Positions 1 to 10,007 are shown, counted from the first letter of the stretch. The stretch is 64,000 bases of DNA from Bacillota bacterium (GCA_023457255.1 JAEWMB010000036.1:62001-126000); one strand, 5' to 3'. The notes: generated by a model from the letters alone, not told the origin. A program made the numbers and translations.

Positions 1-54
1 CTTCCTTTGGTCTCTTTTCTCGATAGATTCTTCTTTGAATTCTTGCAAACATTC

Positions 55-84
55 TTGGCAAAAAATCACTATCTGTGATATAAT
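55..84 (+). promoter_or_regulatory. Promoter of the FtsA-like gene
   Basis: TTGGCA at 55-60 and TATAAT at 79-84 are separated by 18 bases, with an extended -10 TG at 76-77. Transcription would start near 91 and leave a leader of about 135 bases. The leader holds an imperfect 14-bp stem (arms 125-138 and 142-155) just upstream of the ribosome site. Confidence 0.7.
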
Positions 85-226
85 ACTAGGAAAGAAGTAT
101 CATCTATGGCGGATATTGTATTTCAAAACAGAAATTGCTCTGCAACTTCTGTTTTAAATATGCTTAAAATTGAAAAAATAGGACATTATGCCTAATCATA
201 GTAATATACTAAGGGGGAATCACAGC

Positions 227-2353
227 ATGGATACGATTGCATATCCTGAGAATATGGTATTCGGCCTTGATATTGGGACAAGAAGTATTGTTGGGACCGT
301 TGGGTATAAACAAAACGAACATGATTTTATCGTTGTCTCACAGTCTGTCCGATATCATGAGACCAGAGCTATGTTGGATGGTCAGATCCATGATATCAAT
401 AAAGTTGCAGAAACCATAAGGGATGTGAAAAAGGATTTAGAAAAACAGCTTGGAAGAAAATTAAAAGAAGTATGCATTGCAGCCGCAGGACGTGTGCTTA
501 AAACCGTTATGGTGAAAGCAGAGTATGGCTTAGTTAACGAAGGAAGGGTTTCAGAAGAACAGATACGCACTTTGGAATTAAATGGAGTAGAGAAGGCATA
601 CGAAGAACTTAGAAAAGAAATCAATTCTTCGGAAGGGAATTTTTATTGTGTCGGTTACAGTGTTGTCAGATACTATCTCAATGATTATGTAATGACCAAT
701 CTGGAGGATCATAAAGGCAATAAAATCGGTGCGGACTTGCTGGCTACCTTTTTGCCGGATGAAGTAATAGAGGGTTTGTATGCAGCCGTAGAGAAAGCAG
801 GGCTTGAAGTTGTGAATCTTACGCTTGAGCCGATAGCTGCCATTAATGTTGCAATTCCGGAAAGGTTTCGTTTATTAAATATAGCATTGATTGATGTTGG
901 TGCCGGAACCAGTGATATCTGTATTACGAAAGAAGGCAGTATTATAGCATATGGTATGATACCAATGGCGGGTGATGCGTTAACCAATACCTTGATGCAG
1001 CGTTATTTGGTCGACTTTAAAACTGCGGAGACGATGAAAACCTCTGCATTAAAGAGAAAAATCATTTCCTATAAAGATATCATGGGGCTTTTCAATAAAG
1101 TAACCAGAGAAGAAATCTACGAAGCAACCAGAACGGAAATAGAATATATTACTGCCCGGATTGCTGAGCAGATTCTATATCTTAACGGCGGAAAGTCAGT
1201 GAGTGCCGTTTTTGTCGTTGGCGGCGGGGGCAAGCTTCCTTACTTTGTAGAGGCGTTGTCATCAAAGCTAAATTTACCAAAAGAAAGGGTTGCTCTTAGA
1301 GGGGAAGAAGTCCTTAATATGGTTTCCTTCTTACAAAAAGGGATTAAGAAGGATCCATTGCTAGTAACTCCGATTGGTATTTGCTTAAACTATTATGAGA
1401 ACCGAAATAATTTTATTTATGTGATGGTAAACGGGGAGCGGGTTAAATTATATGATAATACTCATTTAACCATTGTTGATGCAGCACTTGCCGTTGGATT
1501 TCCAAATGAATTGTTATTCCCGCGCAGAGGAAAAGCTCTGCATTATACCATTAACGGAAGTGAGCGCCTCGCACGCGGAGAAGCAGGGGAAGGTGCAGTC
1601 ATCATATTAAATGGTAAACAGGTAAGTTTAAATGCATCGATTACTCAAAATGACATCATTCATATGACAGAATCGACATCAGGTGCAGATGCATCCCTTA
1701 TGGTAGCTAAGCTTCCTGAGTATAAGAGTACAATAACATTTGCGGTGAATCACAAAGAAGTGATATGCCCGAAATATGTACTTGCAAATAATATATTGGT
1801 ATCGGATACCTATCAGATTAAAGATGGGGACCGTTTAGAGCTTCTGAATCATTATACGCTGGAACAGTTGCTAGAATTCATGGATCTGCCTTACCGGGAA
1901 GGAATAAAGGTGAATCATCAGCCTGCGAAGCCACAAGACCTTGTTTATGAGAATTTTACCATTTATTATCCGCTTCATGAGGAAATCGTCTGCGGAGAAG
2001 TAGCGGCTATGTTATCAGAGGATGAATTTAAGGAGTATTCTTTAGACGAGGAAGCTTCCTTATATGAAACACTTATGAAGGAAGCTTCCATAGAGGAAGA
2101 GAAGATTGCTGCCTCAACGCAGGAGAAGGATAAGTTAAAGAAAGATTCCGGTATTGCAGTCATCGTGAATGGGATACCTATTACGTTAAGCGGAAAAGAG
2201 AAATTCATATTTGTGGATATCTTAGATGTTTATTCCTTTGATTTAACTACGGCTCATGGAAGCAGGGTAGTTCTAAAAATCAATGGAGCTGAAGCAGAAT
2301 TTACAAGTCCCTTAATGGAGCAGGATAAATTAGAAATATATTGGGAAAAGTAA
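227..2353 (+). CDS. FtsA-like actin-fold ATPase with C-terminal beta-grasp-like repeats
   Basis: A 708-residue protein. I start it at 227 because AAGGGGG lies 10 bases upstream; the in-frame ATG at 188 has no ribosome site. Residues about 1-360 form an actin/FtsA/PilM-type ATPase: phosphate-1 motif GLDIGTRS, phosphate-2 motif IDVGAGTSD and adenosine motif VVGGGGK. The C-terminal half has repeated short units of the form xxNGxxxx...DxLExx, ending in KLEIYW, that look like ThiS/ubiquitin-type beta-grasp modules. FtsA proper is about 420 residues, so this is a larger clostridial relative. I see no amphipathic tail. The role in cell division or envelope organisation is inferred from the fold alone. 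It ends 34 bases before the next gene, probably co-transcribed. Confidence 0.75.
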   Translation: MDTIAYPENMVFGLDIGTRSIVGTVGYKQNEHDFIVVSQSVRYHETRAMLDGQIHDINKVAETIRDVKKDLEKQLGRKLKEVCIAAAGRVLKTVMVKAEYGLVNEGRVSEEQIRTLELNGVEKAYEELRKEINSSEGNFYCVGYSVVRYYLNDYVMTNLEDHKGNKIGADLLATFLPDEVIEGLYAAVEKAGLEVVNLTLEPIAAINVAIPERFRLLNIALIDVGAGTSDICITKEGSIIAYGMIPMAGDALTNTLMQRYLVDFKTAETMKTSALKRKIISYKDIMGLFNKVTREEIYEATRTEIEYITARIAEQILYLNGGKSVSAVFVVGGGGKLPYFVEALSSKLNLPKERVALRGEEVLNMVSFLQKGIKKDPLLVTPIGICLNYYENRNNFIYVMVNGERVKLYDNTHLTIVDAALAVGFPNELLFPRRGKALHYTINGSERLARGEAGEGAVIILNGKQVSLNASITQNDIIHMTESTSGADASLMVAKLPEYKSTITFAVNHKEVICPKYVLANNILVSDTYQIKDGDRLELLNHYTLEQLLEFMDLPYREGIKVNHQPAKPQDLVYENFTIYYPLHEEIVCGEVAAMLSEDEFKEYSLDEEASLYETLMKEASIEEEKIAASTQEKDKLKKDSGIAVIVNGIPITLSGKEKFIFVDILDVYSFDLTTAHGSRVVLKINGAEAEFTSPLMEQDKLEIYWEK

Positions 2354-2387
2354 GCTTTCATAGATGTCCGGAAGGAGAAGGGAACGG

Positions 2388-4112
2388 ATGAGCGACGATC
2401 TAGTTGTATTTCGGAAGAAGTTTTCCAGAGGCCTTGTGCTAGTCACGCTGGTATTCTGGATATATACATTAATTCAATTGATTGGTGATTCATCAGAGCA
2501 TAGCAGATGGGGATTATTCATATCCTCAGGAGCTCTTATTATCGACATCCTGGCAGAGCATACAAAGTTATTTAAGAACAGAGTTGCATGGATGATTCTT
2601 AGAACTGCCGAGTTGATATCATTTTCTATCTGTTTTTTTGTTACCATCGGCTCGGTGAATTCAATGTTTATAGGGATAGAACTTGTCACGGTAATGTTAC
2701 AGCTGCTTATGTTAACTGATTTTTTAGATGTATATTCCAGAGCGATCACACTAACAACAATGACATTTCCGGCAATTATTTATCTGATCTTGATGCTGCT
2801 GGTAAATCCCGGGGATCAAGGGGAGTTCTTTGGCATGGTCTGTGCCTATCTATCTCTTGTCTTTGTGGTAATGCTGCTATCGGCTCTAATCAGTGAGGTC
2901 TTAGTTGCTACCGATAAGCGAATTTTTGAATTACGCCGATTTTCGGAGCAGACGAGGGAGGCAAATGAAGCACTCAGAAACCAACAGGAAAAGTTCCGAA
3001 AAGCAAATGAGGAATTAGGGATTCAAAAAATTAAGCTGGAATCAGCTTATCATAAGATAAATAGCGCAAATACGGAAACACAGACCCTATATCAAATTAT
3101 TCGATACATTTCAACGGAGCTGGAGATTGAAAATTTGATGAAGCTGATTACAGAGGCTATATTTGAGGCTATGGGGCTAGACGTATGCACTATTATTTTA
3201 GAACCGGAGATTGCCGGTAATAAACAGGTTACCTACGAAATACATACCAGATTAGGGAATGACTTTTACGAACAGATGAGCAGCAGTATCGAGCAGGGAT
3301 GTATCGAAGAATACATGAAGGCAGAAGGAAATTATATTGATAACCAGGTGCAGCCCGGGGCATACTCTTTTTTAATGGACCGTAAGATAAATTCTTTATT
3401 AATTGTTCCTTTAGTTCGTGAAAAAAAGGTAATTGGTGCTTTGCTGTGCGGACATTTTCAGTTTGAATACTTCCATGGGAATATTATGTTCTTTGAGACC
3501 GTAGTTGCACAGCTTTTAGTTGCGATTCATAATGCAAGCCTTTACAGCAAGATGCAGCAGATGGCAATCCGTGATAGCCTGACCGGAATCTACAACCGGC
3601 GTCAGCTAAATGTCATTCTTGACCAGTATACAAAACGTGCCAGAGAAGAGAAGAAAGCTTTGTCCGTTGCTTTGCTTGACATCGACTTTTTTAAGAAAAT
3701 CAATGATACCTATGGGCATTTGTTCGGCGATGAAGTAATTAAGATGGTTGCAGCAAAGATGCAGGAGGTAGCGAACTTTTATTATGGTATTGCCGCAAGA
3801 TATGGAGGAGAAGAGTTTGTTATCGTTTTGCCTGATGTCGGTATAACGGACTTTTATCAGATCATAACCTTGTTAAAAGAATCCATTGATTCTACAACCT
3901 TATACTTTAATGAGGATGAAATTAATGTGAAAGTTAGTGTTGGAATTAGTTCCTATCCGGAAACGAGTTTAAGCTGTCAGGAACTTCTAAACCGCGCTGA
4001 CGGAGCAATGTATTATTCCAAGCGGAATGGCCGTAACAGCATCACGGTAGATAATGATATTGTGCAAGACTATGTAAGAGAGAACAAGGAAACAAGAGGA
4101 AGTTGTAACTAG
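2388..4112 (+). CDS. Membrane-bound diguanylate cyclase (7TM-like, GAF, GGDEF)
   Basis: A 574-residue protein. The start at 2388 has GGAAGGAGAAGGG just upstream; an in-frame ATG at 2364 would overlap that site. About six hydrophobic helices fill residues 15-185. A charged coiled-coil linker follows (about 190-245), then a GAF-like domain (about 255-400) and a C-terminal GGDEF domain (about 410-560). The active-site loop reads RYGGEEF and the metal site LLDIDFFKKIND, so catalysis of c-di-GMP synthesis from GTP is expected. No RxxD inhibitory site stands five residues before GGEEF, so product inhibition may be absent. The ligand sensed is unknown. It probably shares the promoter at 55. Confidence 0.85.
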   Translation: MSDDLVVFRKKFSRGLVLVTLVFWIYTLIQLIGDSSEHSRWGLFISSGALIIDILAEHTKLFKNRVAWMILRTAELISFSICFFVTIGSVNSMFIGIELVTVMLQLLMLTDFLDVYSRAITLTTMTFPAIIYLILMLLVNPGDQGEFFGMVCAYLSLVFVVMLLSALISEVLVATDKRIFELRRFSEQTREANEALRNQQEKFRKANEELGIQKIKLESAYHKINSANTETQTLYQIIRYISTELEIENLMKLITEAIFEAMGLDVCTIILEPEIAGNKQVTYEIHTRLGNDFYEQMSSSIEQGCIEEYMKAEGNYIDNQVQPGAYSFLMDRKINSLLIVPLVREKKVIGALLCGHFQFEYFHGNIMFFETVVAQLLVAIHNASLYSKMQQMAIRDSLTGIYNRRQLNVILDQYTKRAREEKKALSVALLDIDFFKKINDTYGHLFGDEVIKMVAAKMQEVANFYYGIAARYGGEEFVIVLPDVGITDFYQIITLLKESIDSTTLYFNEDEINVKVSVGISSYPETSLSCQELLNRADGAMYYSKRNGRNSITVDNDIVQDYVRENKETRGSCN

Positions 4113-4144
4113 GTTCTAAAAACACAAGTTACACTTCCTTTTTC
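4097..4144 (+). terminator. Intrinsic terminator
   Basis: Arms 4097-4110 and 4127-4139 pair with one bulge and are followed by a T-rich run. The 5' arm contains the stop codon of the GGDEF gene. Confidence 0.75.
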
Positions 4145-4219
4145 TTGCTATTTACTGAAAATTGAGATATACTAAACAACAATTGAAAGGCGCTATGGAT
4201 GCAGGAAGGATGAAATTCT

Positions 4220-5014
4220 ATGAAGATGTGCAGTATTGCCAGTGGAAGCAGTGGCAATTGTATTTATATAGGGAGCAATGAGACAAACCTTTTGGTGGAT
4301 GCAGGAGTGAGCGGGAAGAGAATTGAGGGCGGTCTTTTAGCCTCCGGAGTGGATCCAAGTTCTTTGAACGGAATATTAATTACTCACGAACATACCGATC
4401 ATATCCAAGGGATTGGCGTTCTGGCAAGAAGGTATAAATTGCCCGTTTATGGTACGGTTGAAACCATTAATGCGATGCTTCGGTCAAACAGTGTGGGAAG
4501 GATTGAGGAGGGCCAGCTTCGTTTTGTAAAGCCGGATGAGAGGTTTTCCATAGGTGATATTGTAGTGGAGCCGTTTTCGATTTCACACGATGCCAGTAAT
4601 CCGGTTTGTTATACGTTCTCCAGCGGAGGACATAAGATTGGAATGGCTACCGACCTTGGAACTTATGACAATTACATAGTTTCTAAATTATGTGGAGCAG
4701 AAGTGCTTTATCTGGAAGCAAACCATGATGTTAATATGCTAATGGTGGGGAGCTATCCTTATCATCTAAAGCAGCGAATTATTGGGGAGCGGGGGCATCT
4801 ATCCAATGAAACCTCTGCAAAACTCATCTGTGAACTGCTGCATGATGAGCTGCGGCATGTGTTATTAGCACATATGAGTAAAGAGAATAATTATGCTGAA
4901 TTGGCATATGAAACCGTGCGCTGTGAGGTAGAACAAAGTGTAACCTGCTTAAGCAAGATGCCGGTAATCACAGTAGCAAATCGTGATATCCCATCAGAGA
5001 TGGTTATTATATAA
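4220..5014 (+). CDS. MBL-fold metallo-hydrolase (YycJ/WalJ-like)
   Basis: A 264-residue protein with the beta-lactamase-fold signature THEHTDHIQG at about residue 55, a start of SIASGSSGN, and later metal ligands in SISHDA, MATDLG and ANHD. This matches the YycJ (WalJ) group of MBL phosphodiesterase-like proteins, usually 255-265 residues. Substrate specificity of that group is poorly settled; a nuclease role has been proposed for relatives. The start at 4220 follows AGGAAGG. It stands alone here and is not in a walRK-type operon. Confidence 0.8.
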   Translation: MKMCSIASGSSGNCIYIGSNETNLLVDAGVSGKRIEGGLLASGVDPSSLNGILITHEHTDHIQGIGVLARRYKLPVYGTVETINAMLRSNSVGRIEEGQLRFVKPDERFSIGDIVVEPFSISHDASNPVCYTFSSGGHKIGMATDLGTYDNYIVSKLCGAEVLYLEANHDVNMLMVGSYPYHLKQRIIGERGHLSNETSAKLICELLHDELRHVLLAHMSKENNYAELAYETVRCEVEQSVTCLSKMPVITVANRDIPSEMVII

Positions 5015-5021
5015 ATCTGAT

Positions 5022-5134
5022 GATTGAAACCTATTTTGGTTTCAATCGATAACTTAAAAGTTTGCGGAGCAAATTTTTAAATAGGTGCGATTTTAGCACC
5101 GTAAATCCGATTATAAAACATGTTTTTTATAATA
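5022..5134 (+). other. Intergenic stretch with three small hairpins
   Basis: Three inverted repeats lie in series: a perfect 10-bp stem (5022-5031 with 5038-5047), GGTGC/GCACC (5084-5100) and an A/T-only stem (about 5111-5134). None has a clear T-run, so their role as terminators is uncertain. No known riboswitch is recognised. Confidence 0.4.
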
Positions 5135-5158
5135 TAAGCTTAGAGGAGGAATATTACT

Positions 5159-5431
5159 ATGAAGAAGACGATTATTACGGTAGTAGGATATGATAGTGTA
5201 GGTATTATTGCAAAGGTATGTACGTATCTTGCAAATAATAAGATTAATATTTTGGATATCTCCCAGACTATTGTATCCGGATTTTTTAACATGATGATGA
5301 TAGTGGATACCAATGAGTCCAATAAAGATTTCAGTGAGTTAGCGGATGAATTAGAGCAAATTGGAAAAGAAATTGGTGTAGTGATCAAAGCGCAAAGAGA
5401 AGATATTTTCGATATGATGCACCATCTATAA
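5159..5431 (+). CDS. ACT-domain protein (UPF0237)
   Basis: A 90-residue protein that is a single ACT domain, with the typical opening KKTIITVVGYDSVGIIAKV and a second beta-alpha-beta unit ending in IFDMMHHL. ACT domains bind small metabolites, often amino acids, as dimers. The family (UPF0237) is commonly encoded directly before a DUF711/UPF0210 gene, exactly as here with 19 bases between them. The ligand is unknown. GAGGAGGA precedes the ATG. Confidence 0.85.
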   Translation: MKKTIITVVGYDSVGIIAKVCTYLANNKINILDISQTIVSGFFNMMMIVDTNESNKDFSELADELEQIGKEIGVVIKAQREDIFDMMHHL

Positions 5432-5450
5432 AGAAAGGAAGTCATTCGCA

Positions 5451-6815
5451 ATGATAAATTTTAATGAAATTTTAGAAACGAATAAGATGATAGAAAAGGA
5501 AAACCTCGATGTTCGCACGATTACACTCGGAATTAGTCTTTTAGATTGTATCAGCAGTAATTTAGAGGAATTAAATCAGAATATCTATGGCAAAATAACA
5601 GAAGTAGCAAAAGATTTGGTTGCCACCGGTAAAAAGATTGAGAGACAGTTTGGAATTCCTGTGGTGAATAAACGGATTTCTGTAACTCCGATTGCAATGA
5701 TTGGAGCCTCTGCTTGCAAGACTTCAGCAGATTTTGTTACGATTGCAAAAACACTTGATAAAGCTGCGAATACCGTCGGGGTAAATTTTATTGGCGGTTA
5801 TTCCGCACTTGTTTCAAAAGGTATGACTTCCTCTGAACGTCTGTTGATTGAATCCATACCGGAAGCCTTGGCAGTTACAGAAAGAGTATGCAGTTCTGTT
5901 AATGTTGGTTCTACAAAAACCGGAATCAATATGGATGCAGTCAAGTTATTAGGACAGATAGTATTGGATACCGCAGAGTATACGAAGGAAAAAGATTCCC
6001 TTGGCTGTGCCAAGTTAGTTATCTTTTGCAATGCACCGGATGATAATCCGTTCATGGCGGGAGCATTCCATGGTGTAACCGAAGCAGATGCCATAATTAA
6101 CGTCGGAGTCAGTGGACCCGGTGTAGTTAAGACAGCGTTAGAAAATGTTCGCGGAGAAGAATTTGGTATTCTTTGCGAAACCATTAAAAAGACGGCCTTT
6201 AAGATTACTCGTGTGGGACAGTTGGTAGCGATGGAGGCATCAAAGATGCTTAACATACCCTTTGGTATTGTAGACTTGTCACTTGCGCCGACTCCTGCGG
6301 TAGGTGATAGCGTGGCAGAAATTCTTCAAGAGATTGGGCTGGAATATCCGGGGGCACCCGGAACAACAGCAGCACTTGCTTTATTGAATGACTCGGTAAA
6401 AAAAGGTGGCGTTATGGCTTCTAGCTATGTAGGAGGTTTAAGCGGTGCATTTATTCCGGTGAGCGAAGACCAGGGGATGATTGATGCAGTCAGAGCCGGC
6501 TGTCTTACGTTAGAAAAATTAGAAGCGATGACTTGTGTTTGCTCCGTAGGTCTTGATATGATTGCAATACCGGGGAATACTAAGGCGACAACGATATCCG
6601 GAATCATAGCGGATGAGATGGCAATCGGTATGATTAACCAAAAGACAACCGCAGTTCGTCTGGTACCGGTTATCGGTAAAAAAGTTGGTGACGTTGCAGA
6701 ATTTGGCGGATTATTAGGATATGCACCAATTATGCCGGTGAATAACTTCTCTTGTGATGCTTTTGTAAATCGTGGCGGCCGTATTCCGGCACCAATTCAT
6801 AGTTTTAAAAATTAG
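5451..6815 (+). CDS. PFL-like protein of family UPF0210 (DUF711)
   Basis: A 454-residue protein, the usual length for UPF0210. Family blocks seen are VRTITLGISLLDC near the start, GAFHGVTEADAIINVGVSGPGVV, and APTPAVGDSVAEILQ. The fold is related to pyruvate formate-lyase-like barrels, but I see no glycyl-radical motif and the biochemical role is not established. It is co-transcribed with the ACT-domain gene 19 bases upstream, which suggests regulation by a small metabolite. Confidence 0.85.
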   Translation: MINFNEILETNKMIEKENLDVRTITLGISLLDCISSNLEELNQNIYGKITEVAKDLVATGKKIERQFGIPVVNKRISVTPIAMIGASACKTSADFVTIAKTLDKAANTVGVNFIGGYSALVSKGMTSSERLLIESIPEALAVTERVCSSVNVGSTKTGINMDAVKLLGQIVLDTAEYTKEKDSLGCAKLVIFCNAPDDNPFMAGAFHGVTEADAIINVGVSGPGVVKTALENVRGEEFGILCETIKKTAFKITRVGQLVAMEASKMLNIPFGIVDLSLAPTPAVGDSVAEILQEIGLEYPGAPGTTAALALLNDSVKKGGVMASSYVGGLSGAFIPVSEDQGMIDAVRAGCLTLEKLEAMTCVCSVGLDMIAIPGNTKATTISGIIADEMAIGMINQKTTAVRLVPVIGKKVGDVAEFGGLLGYAPIMPVNNFSCDAFVNRGGRIPAPIHSFKN

Positions 6816-6932
6816 TATGGAAGCAAAAAGAAAAGGAAAATACATAAGGAAATTATGTAGAAACCTTAGTAATGCTAATTGCATGGGAAGATTACGTTAG
6901 CGGCAGATAACATGCGAGATATGGAGGTTACG

Positions 6933-8393
6933 ATGGAAGGCGTATATCAACAGTTATCCGGTATGGATTACAAAAATGTATTAAAATACTTCGTGGAACT
7001 CTCGGCGGTGCCAAGAGGCTCGGGGCATAATGAGAAAATCAGCGAATATCTTGTGAACTTTGCCAAAGAACATAATTTGAAGTATGTTCAAGATGAAGCG
7101 TTAAATGTAATTATCTATAAAGAGGCGGCAAAAGGCTACGAAACTCATACTCCGGTTGTGATTCAAGGTCATATGGATATGGTTTGTGTTAAGGAGGAAG
7201 ACAGTAATCACGACTTTTTAACCGAGGGGCTGGAGCTTATCGTAGAAGGCAGCAGTATTCGCGCAAATAAGACTACACTTGGCGGGGATGATGGAATAGC
7301 CATAGCTTATGGACTTGCACTTTTATCGGATGAAACTTTAGAGCATCCTGCCTTAGAAGTGTTGATCACAACGGATGAAGAAACCGGAATGGATGGTGCC
7401 AAAGCACTTGACCCCGACCATTTAAAGGGTCGTTATATGATTAATGTGGATTCTGAAGAAGAAGGCACCGTATTAGTTGGCTGTGCCGGTGGTCTTAGAT
7501 TTTATGCTGAACTTCCTCTTCAATTTACAGAGAAAGAGGGAAAGAAAGTTAAGCTTGTGGTACGTGGCTTAAAAGGCGGTCACTCCGGAGCAGAAATTCA
7601 TAATAACCGCACGAATGCAACCATATTGTTAGCCAGGGCGGTAATGGAATTGAAAGAGAAATTTGATTTCTTTCTATGCGATATGAAGGGCGGAGAGAAA
7701 GACAATGCAATTCCAAGTTTTGCACAAGCGGAAGTGATTGTTTCTCCGGAAGATGCGGAAAGCTTCGCTTTGTATGCGAAAGAACTAGAGGAGAAGTATC
7801 AGAAGGAGTTACAGGCGTCTGAACCGAAGGTAGAGTTTGGATGTCAGACTTTTGGAGAAGAAAAAACAAAGGTGATACATCCAAGCTCAATGATGAAAGT
7901 TTTATTCGCTCTTTTACAAGCTCCCAATGGGGTTCAAGTAATGAGTTCTGAGATAGCTTCCCTTGTTGAAAGCTCCTTAAATCTTGGAATCTTTACAATC
8001 GAAGATGATATGGCTATTTTCCACTACTCCGTACGCAGCGGTAAGAGCAGTTATAAATATTTTATCAGTAATAAACTTGGCTTTTTGTTTGGCTTCTTAG
8101 GAGCCGAATATGAATGCGGCTCTGAATATCCTGCCTGGGAGTATAAAAAGGATTCCAAACTTAGAGATCTGTATTTAAAAGTATATAAGGAACTTTTTTC
8201 TGAGGATGCTAAGGTAATGTCCATCCACGCAGGCCTAGAATGTGGATTAATTAGTGAAAAGATACCTGATATGGATATCATATCCATCGGACCTAATATG
8301 AAAGACATTCATACACCGATGGAGCAATTGGATATTCCGTCTACCCTTCGTGTTTATCAGACGATAGAAAATTTATTAAAACAAATGAAATAA
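6933..8393 (+). CDS. pepD: Aminoacyl-histidine dipeptidase (PepD-like, M20)
   Basis: A 486-residue protein, matching the roughly 485 residues of PepD. I choose the ATG at 6933 because GGAGG lies 5 bases upstream; longer in-frame starts (TTG 6879) have no site. M20 zinc-binding motifs are clear: IQGHMDMVCVKEE, GGDDGIA and TTDEETGMDGA. A lid/dimerisation insert separates the two halves of the catalytic domain. It would hydrolyse Xaa-His and other dipeptides in the cytoplasm using two zinc ions. It stands alone between intergenic stretches with a terminator behind it. Confidence 0.88.
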   Translation: MEGVYQQLSGMDYKNVLKYFVELSAVPRGSGHNEKISEYLVNFAKEHNLKYVQDEALNVIIYKEAAKGYETHTPVVIQGHMDMVCVKEEDSNHDFLTEGLELIVEGSSIRANKTTLGGDDGIAIAYGLALLSDETLEHPALEVLITTDEETGMDGAKALDPDHLKGRYMINVDSEEEGTVLVGCAGGLRFYAELPLQFTEKEGKKVKLVVRGLKGGHSGAEIHNNRTNATILLARAVMELKEKFDFFLCDMKGGEKDNAIPSFAQAEVIVSPEDAESFALYAKELEEKYQKELQASEPKVEFGCQTFGEEKTKVIHPSSMMKVLFALLQAPNGVQVMSSEIASLVESSLNLGIFTIEDDMAIFHYSVRSGKSSYKYFISNKLGFLFGFLGAEYECGSEYPAWEYKKDSKLRDLYLKVYKELFSEDAKVMSIHAGLECGLISEKIPDMDIISIGPNMKDIHTPMEQLDIPSTLRVYQTIENLLKQMK

Positions 8394-8430
8394 TTATAAG
8401 AAAAACACCAGTAAATATGCTGAGGTGAGG

Positions 8431-8493
8431 CTGCTTTCCCTGCTTTAAAAAATGGATTTTCATCTCATTTTTTATGCAGGAAGCAGCTTTTTG
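8431..8493 (+). terminator. Intrinsic terminator after pepD
   Basis: CTGCTTTCCCTGC (8431-8443) pairs with GCAGGAAGCAG (8476-8486) with one bulge region, and the loop itself can pair AAAAAATG with CATTTTTT. A CTTTTTG run follows. The 8494-8585 stretch behind it holds nothing recognisable. Confidence 0.75.
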
Positions 8494-8585
8494 ATTGGAA
8501 AATTTGCATAGGGGTTAAGACTTACTGCCTCTTAGTATTTTTGACCTAGTTCAGATTTTATTTATATTTGCCATAAAATCTTAAC

Positions 8586-8614
8586 TTTACTTTTTAAAAT
8601 AAATGTCGTATTAT
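8586..8614 (+). promoter_or_regulatory. Probable promoter of first LCP gene
   Basis: TTTACT (8586-8591) and TATTAT (8609-8614) with a 17-base spacer, about 118 bases upstream of the start codon. Confidence 0.5.
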
Positions 8615-8732
8615 GTGTTAGCCATCATCTTTTCAAAAGAGAAATTTAGAGAGAGCAAAATTACGAAAATTTGACATAATAAAGTTTTATAAAGAATAAC
8701 ATTTGTTGATTGAAAGGGAACAGGGGAATGAA

Positions 8733-10007
8733 ATGAAAGACGATGATGTTAAACCAAATGGTCAACATAGTAGAAATGATGCGGTAGAGGATTTTTTTCC
8801 GGATCGAATTGAGATGCCTGAGGAACTAGAGTCACAAGAGGATTTTTTTAGTGAAATCAGTGAGTCGTTAAAGCAGCAGGTAAACGAGGAACTGATGCAA
8901 GAGGCAGGGGGAACCACGGAAGAGATGAGTAATAATAAAAATATCAAAAAAGGTAAGAAGAAAAAGGCACTAAAAATAACGTTATCGATTTTAGGAGCAT
9001 TACTGCTTACACTAGGCTTGATCATAGGAACACCGTTTGGCCGTAAGATAATCTATAACATGGTTGGTGGTTATGTGTCCGGTCGTCTTGATAATGACGA
9101 TAGTGAAAATAAGAAACCGAGTAATATTTTTGGGGAACATGAGGATGAGGATTCCGATACTACCGATCCCAACCGAAGAAAAGAAAAATATGTCGCAAAC
9201 TTTTTAATTGCAGGTATTGAAGAAATAGGTGGTGGTGGACGTACTGACTCTATTATGATAGCATCTGTAAATAAAAAGGATAATACAATAAAATTAACCT
9301 CTATTATGAGAGACTGTTATGTTGAGATACCTGGTAAAGCTCCGAATAAGATTAATGCTGCGTACAGCCTTGGCGGAATGGACTTATTGGTACAGACAGT
9401 AGAACAGAATTTTAAGATAAAGATTGATGGTTATGGAACGGTAAATTTTAATTCCTTTGAAAGTATTGTTGATATTCTCGGCGGAGTTGATATTGAACTT
9501 GGGGCGGAAGAAGCAAGTTACTTAAATAGAACGAATTATATTTCAAATCCGGAATATCGGGATGTGAAAGCCGGTATGAACCACTTCAATGGGAATCAAG
9601 CACTTGGGTATTCTCGTGTGAGAAAAGTTGTAACTCTTGGCGGGGCAAACAATGACTTTGGCAGAACTCTTCGTCAGCGCCGGGTATTGAATGCCATCTT
9701 TGATGAATATAAATCAAAGAATTTGTTTGAATTAATGTCAATTATGGATCAGGTTTTACCATTTATAAAGACAGATTTAACCGGTTCTGAGATATCTGCG
9801 GTATTAGAGGCAATTGTGGAAAACAGAATATTTACGATTGAAAATAATCGTATTCCGGCAGAAGGGATGTATACTTCTGGTAAAAATGAACGTGGTTCTG
9901 TGTTAATCTTAGATTTTGAGGCTAATATTAAAGAATTGTACCGCATCATTTTTTTGGAGGAAGAAGTGACAGCGACGCCGGAAGTTCTTATTGATACTCC
10001 GAACTAG
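8733..10007 (+). CDS. LytR-CpsA-Psr (LCP) family protein, copy 1
   Basis: A 424-residue membrane protein. The ATG at 8733 follows CAGGGGAATGAA; the in-frame TTG at 8703 lacks a site. An acidic cytoplasmic tail of about 80 residues precedes one membrane helix (LSILGALLLTLGLIIG). The extracellular LCP domain has GGGRTDSIMIASV, SIMRDCYVEIPG and KINAAYSLGG, the lipid-phosphate-binding Asp/Arg set. Such enzymes attach polyprenyl-linked glycopolymers (teichoic acids, capsule) to peptidoglycan. A second LCP gene follows on its own promoter. Which polymer it attaches is unknown. Confidence 0.88.
   Translation: MKDDDVKPNGQHSRNDAVEDFFPDRIEMPEELESQEDFFSEISESLKQQVNEELMQEAGGTTEEMSNNKNIKKGKKKKALKITLSILGALLLTLGLIIGTPFGRKIIYNMVGGYVSGRLDNDDSENKKPSNIFGEHEDEDSDTTDPNRRKEKYVANFLIAGIEEIGGGGRTDSIMIASVNKKDNTIKLTSIMRDCYVEIPGKAPNKINAAYSLGGMDLLVQTVEQNFKIKIDGYGTVNFNSFESIVDILGGVDIELGAEEASYLNRTNYISNPEYRDVKAGMNHFNGNQALGYSRVRKVVTLGGANNDFGRTLRQRRVLNAIFDEYKSKNLFELMSIMDQVLPFIKTDLTGSEISAVLEAIVENRIFTIENNRIPAEGMYTSGKNERGSVLILDFEANIKELYRIIFLEEEVTATPEVLIDTPN

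Noticed and set aside
1..69. - strand coding end (IFCQECLQEF, GTG start at 69)
   Set aside because: Only 23 codons visible, no ribosome site, and it overlaps a strong + strand promoter.
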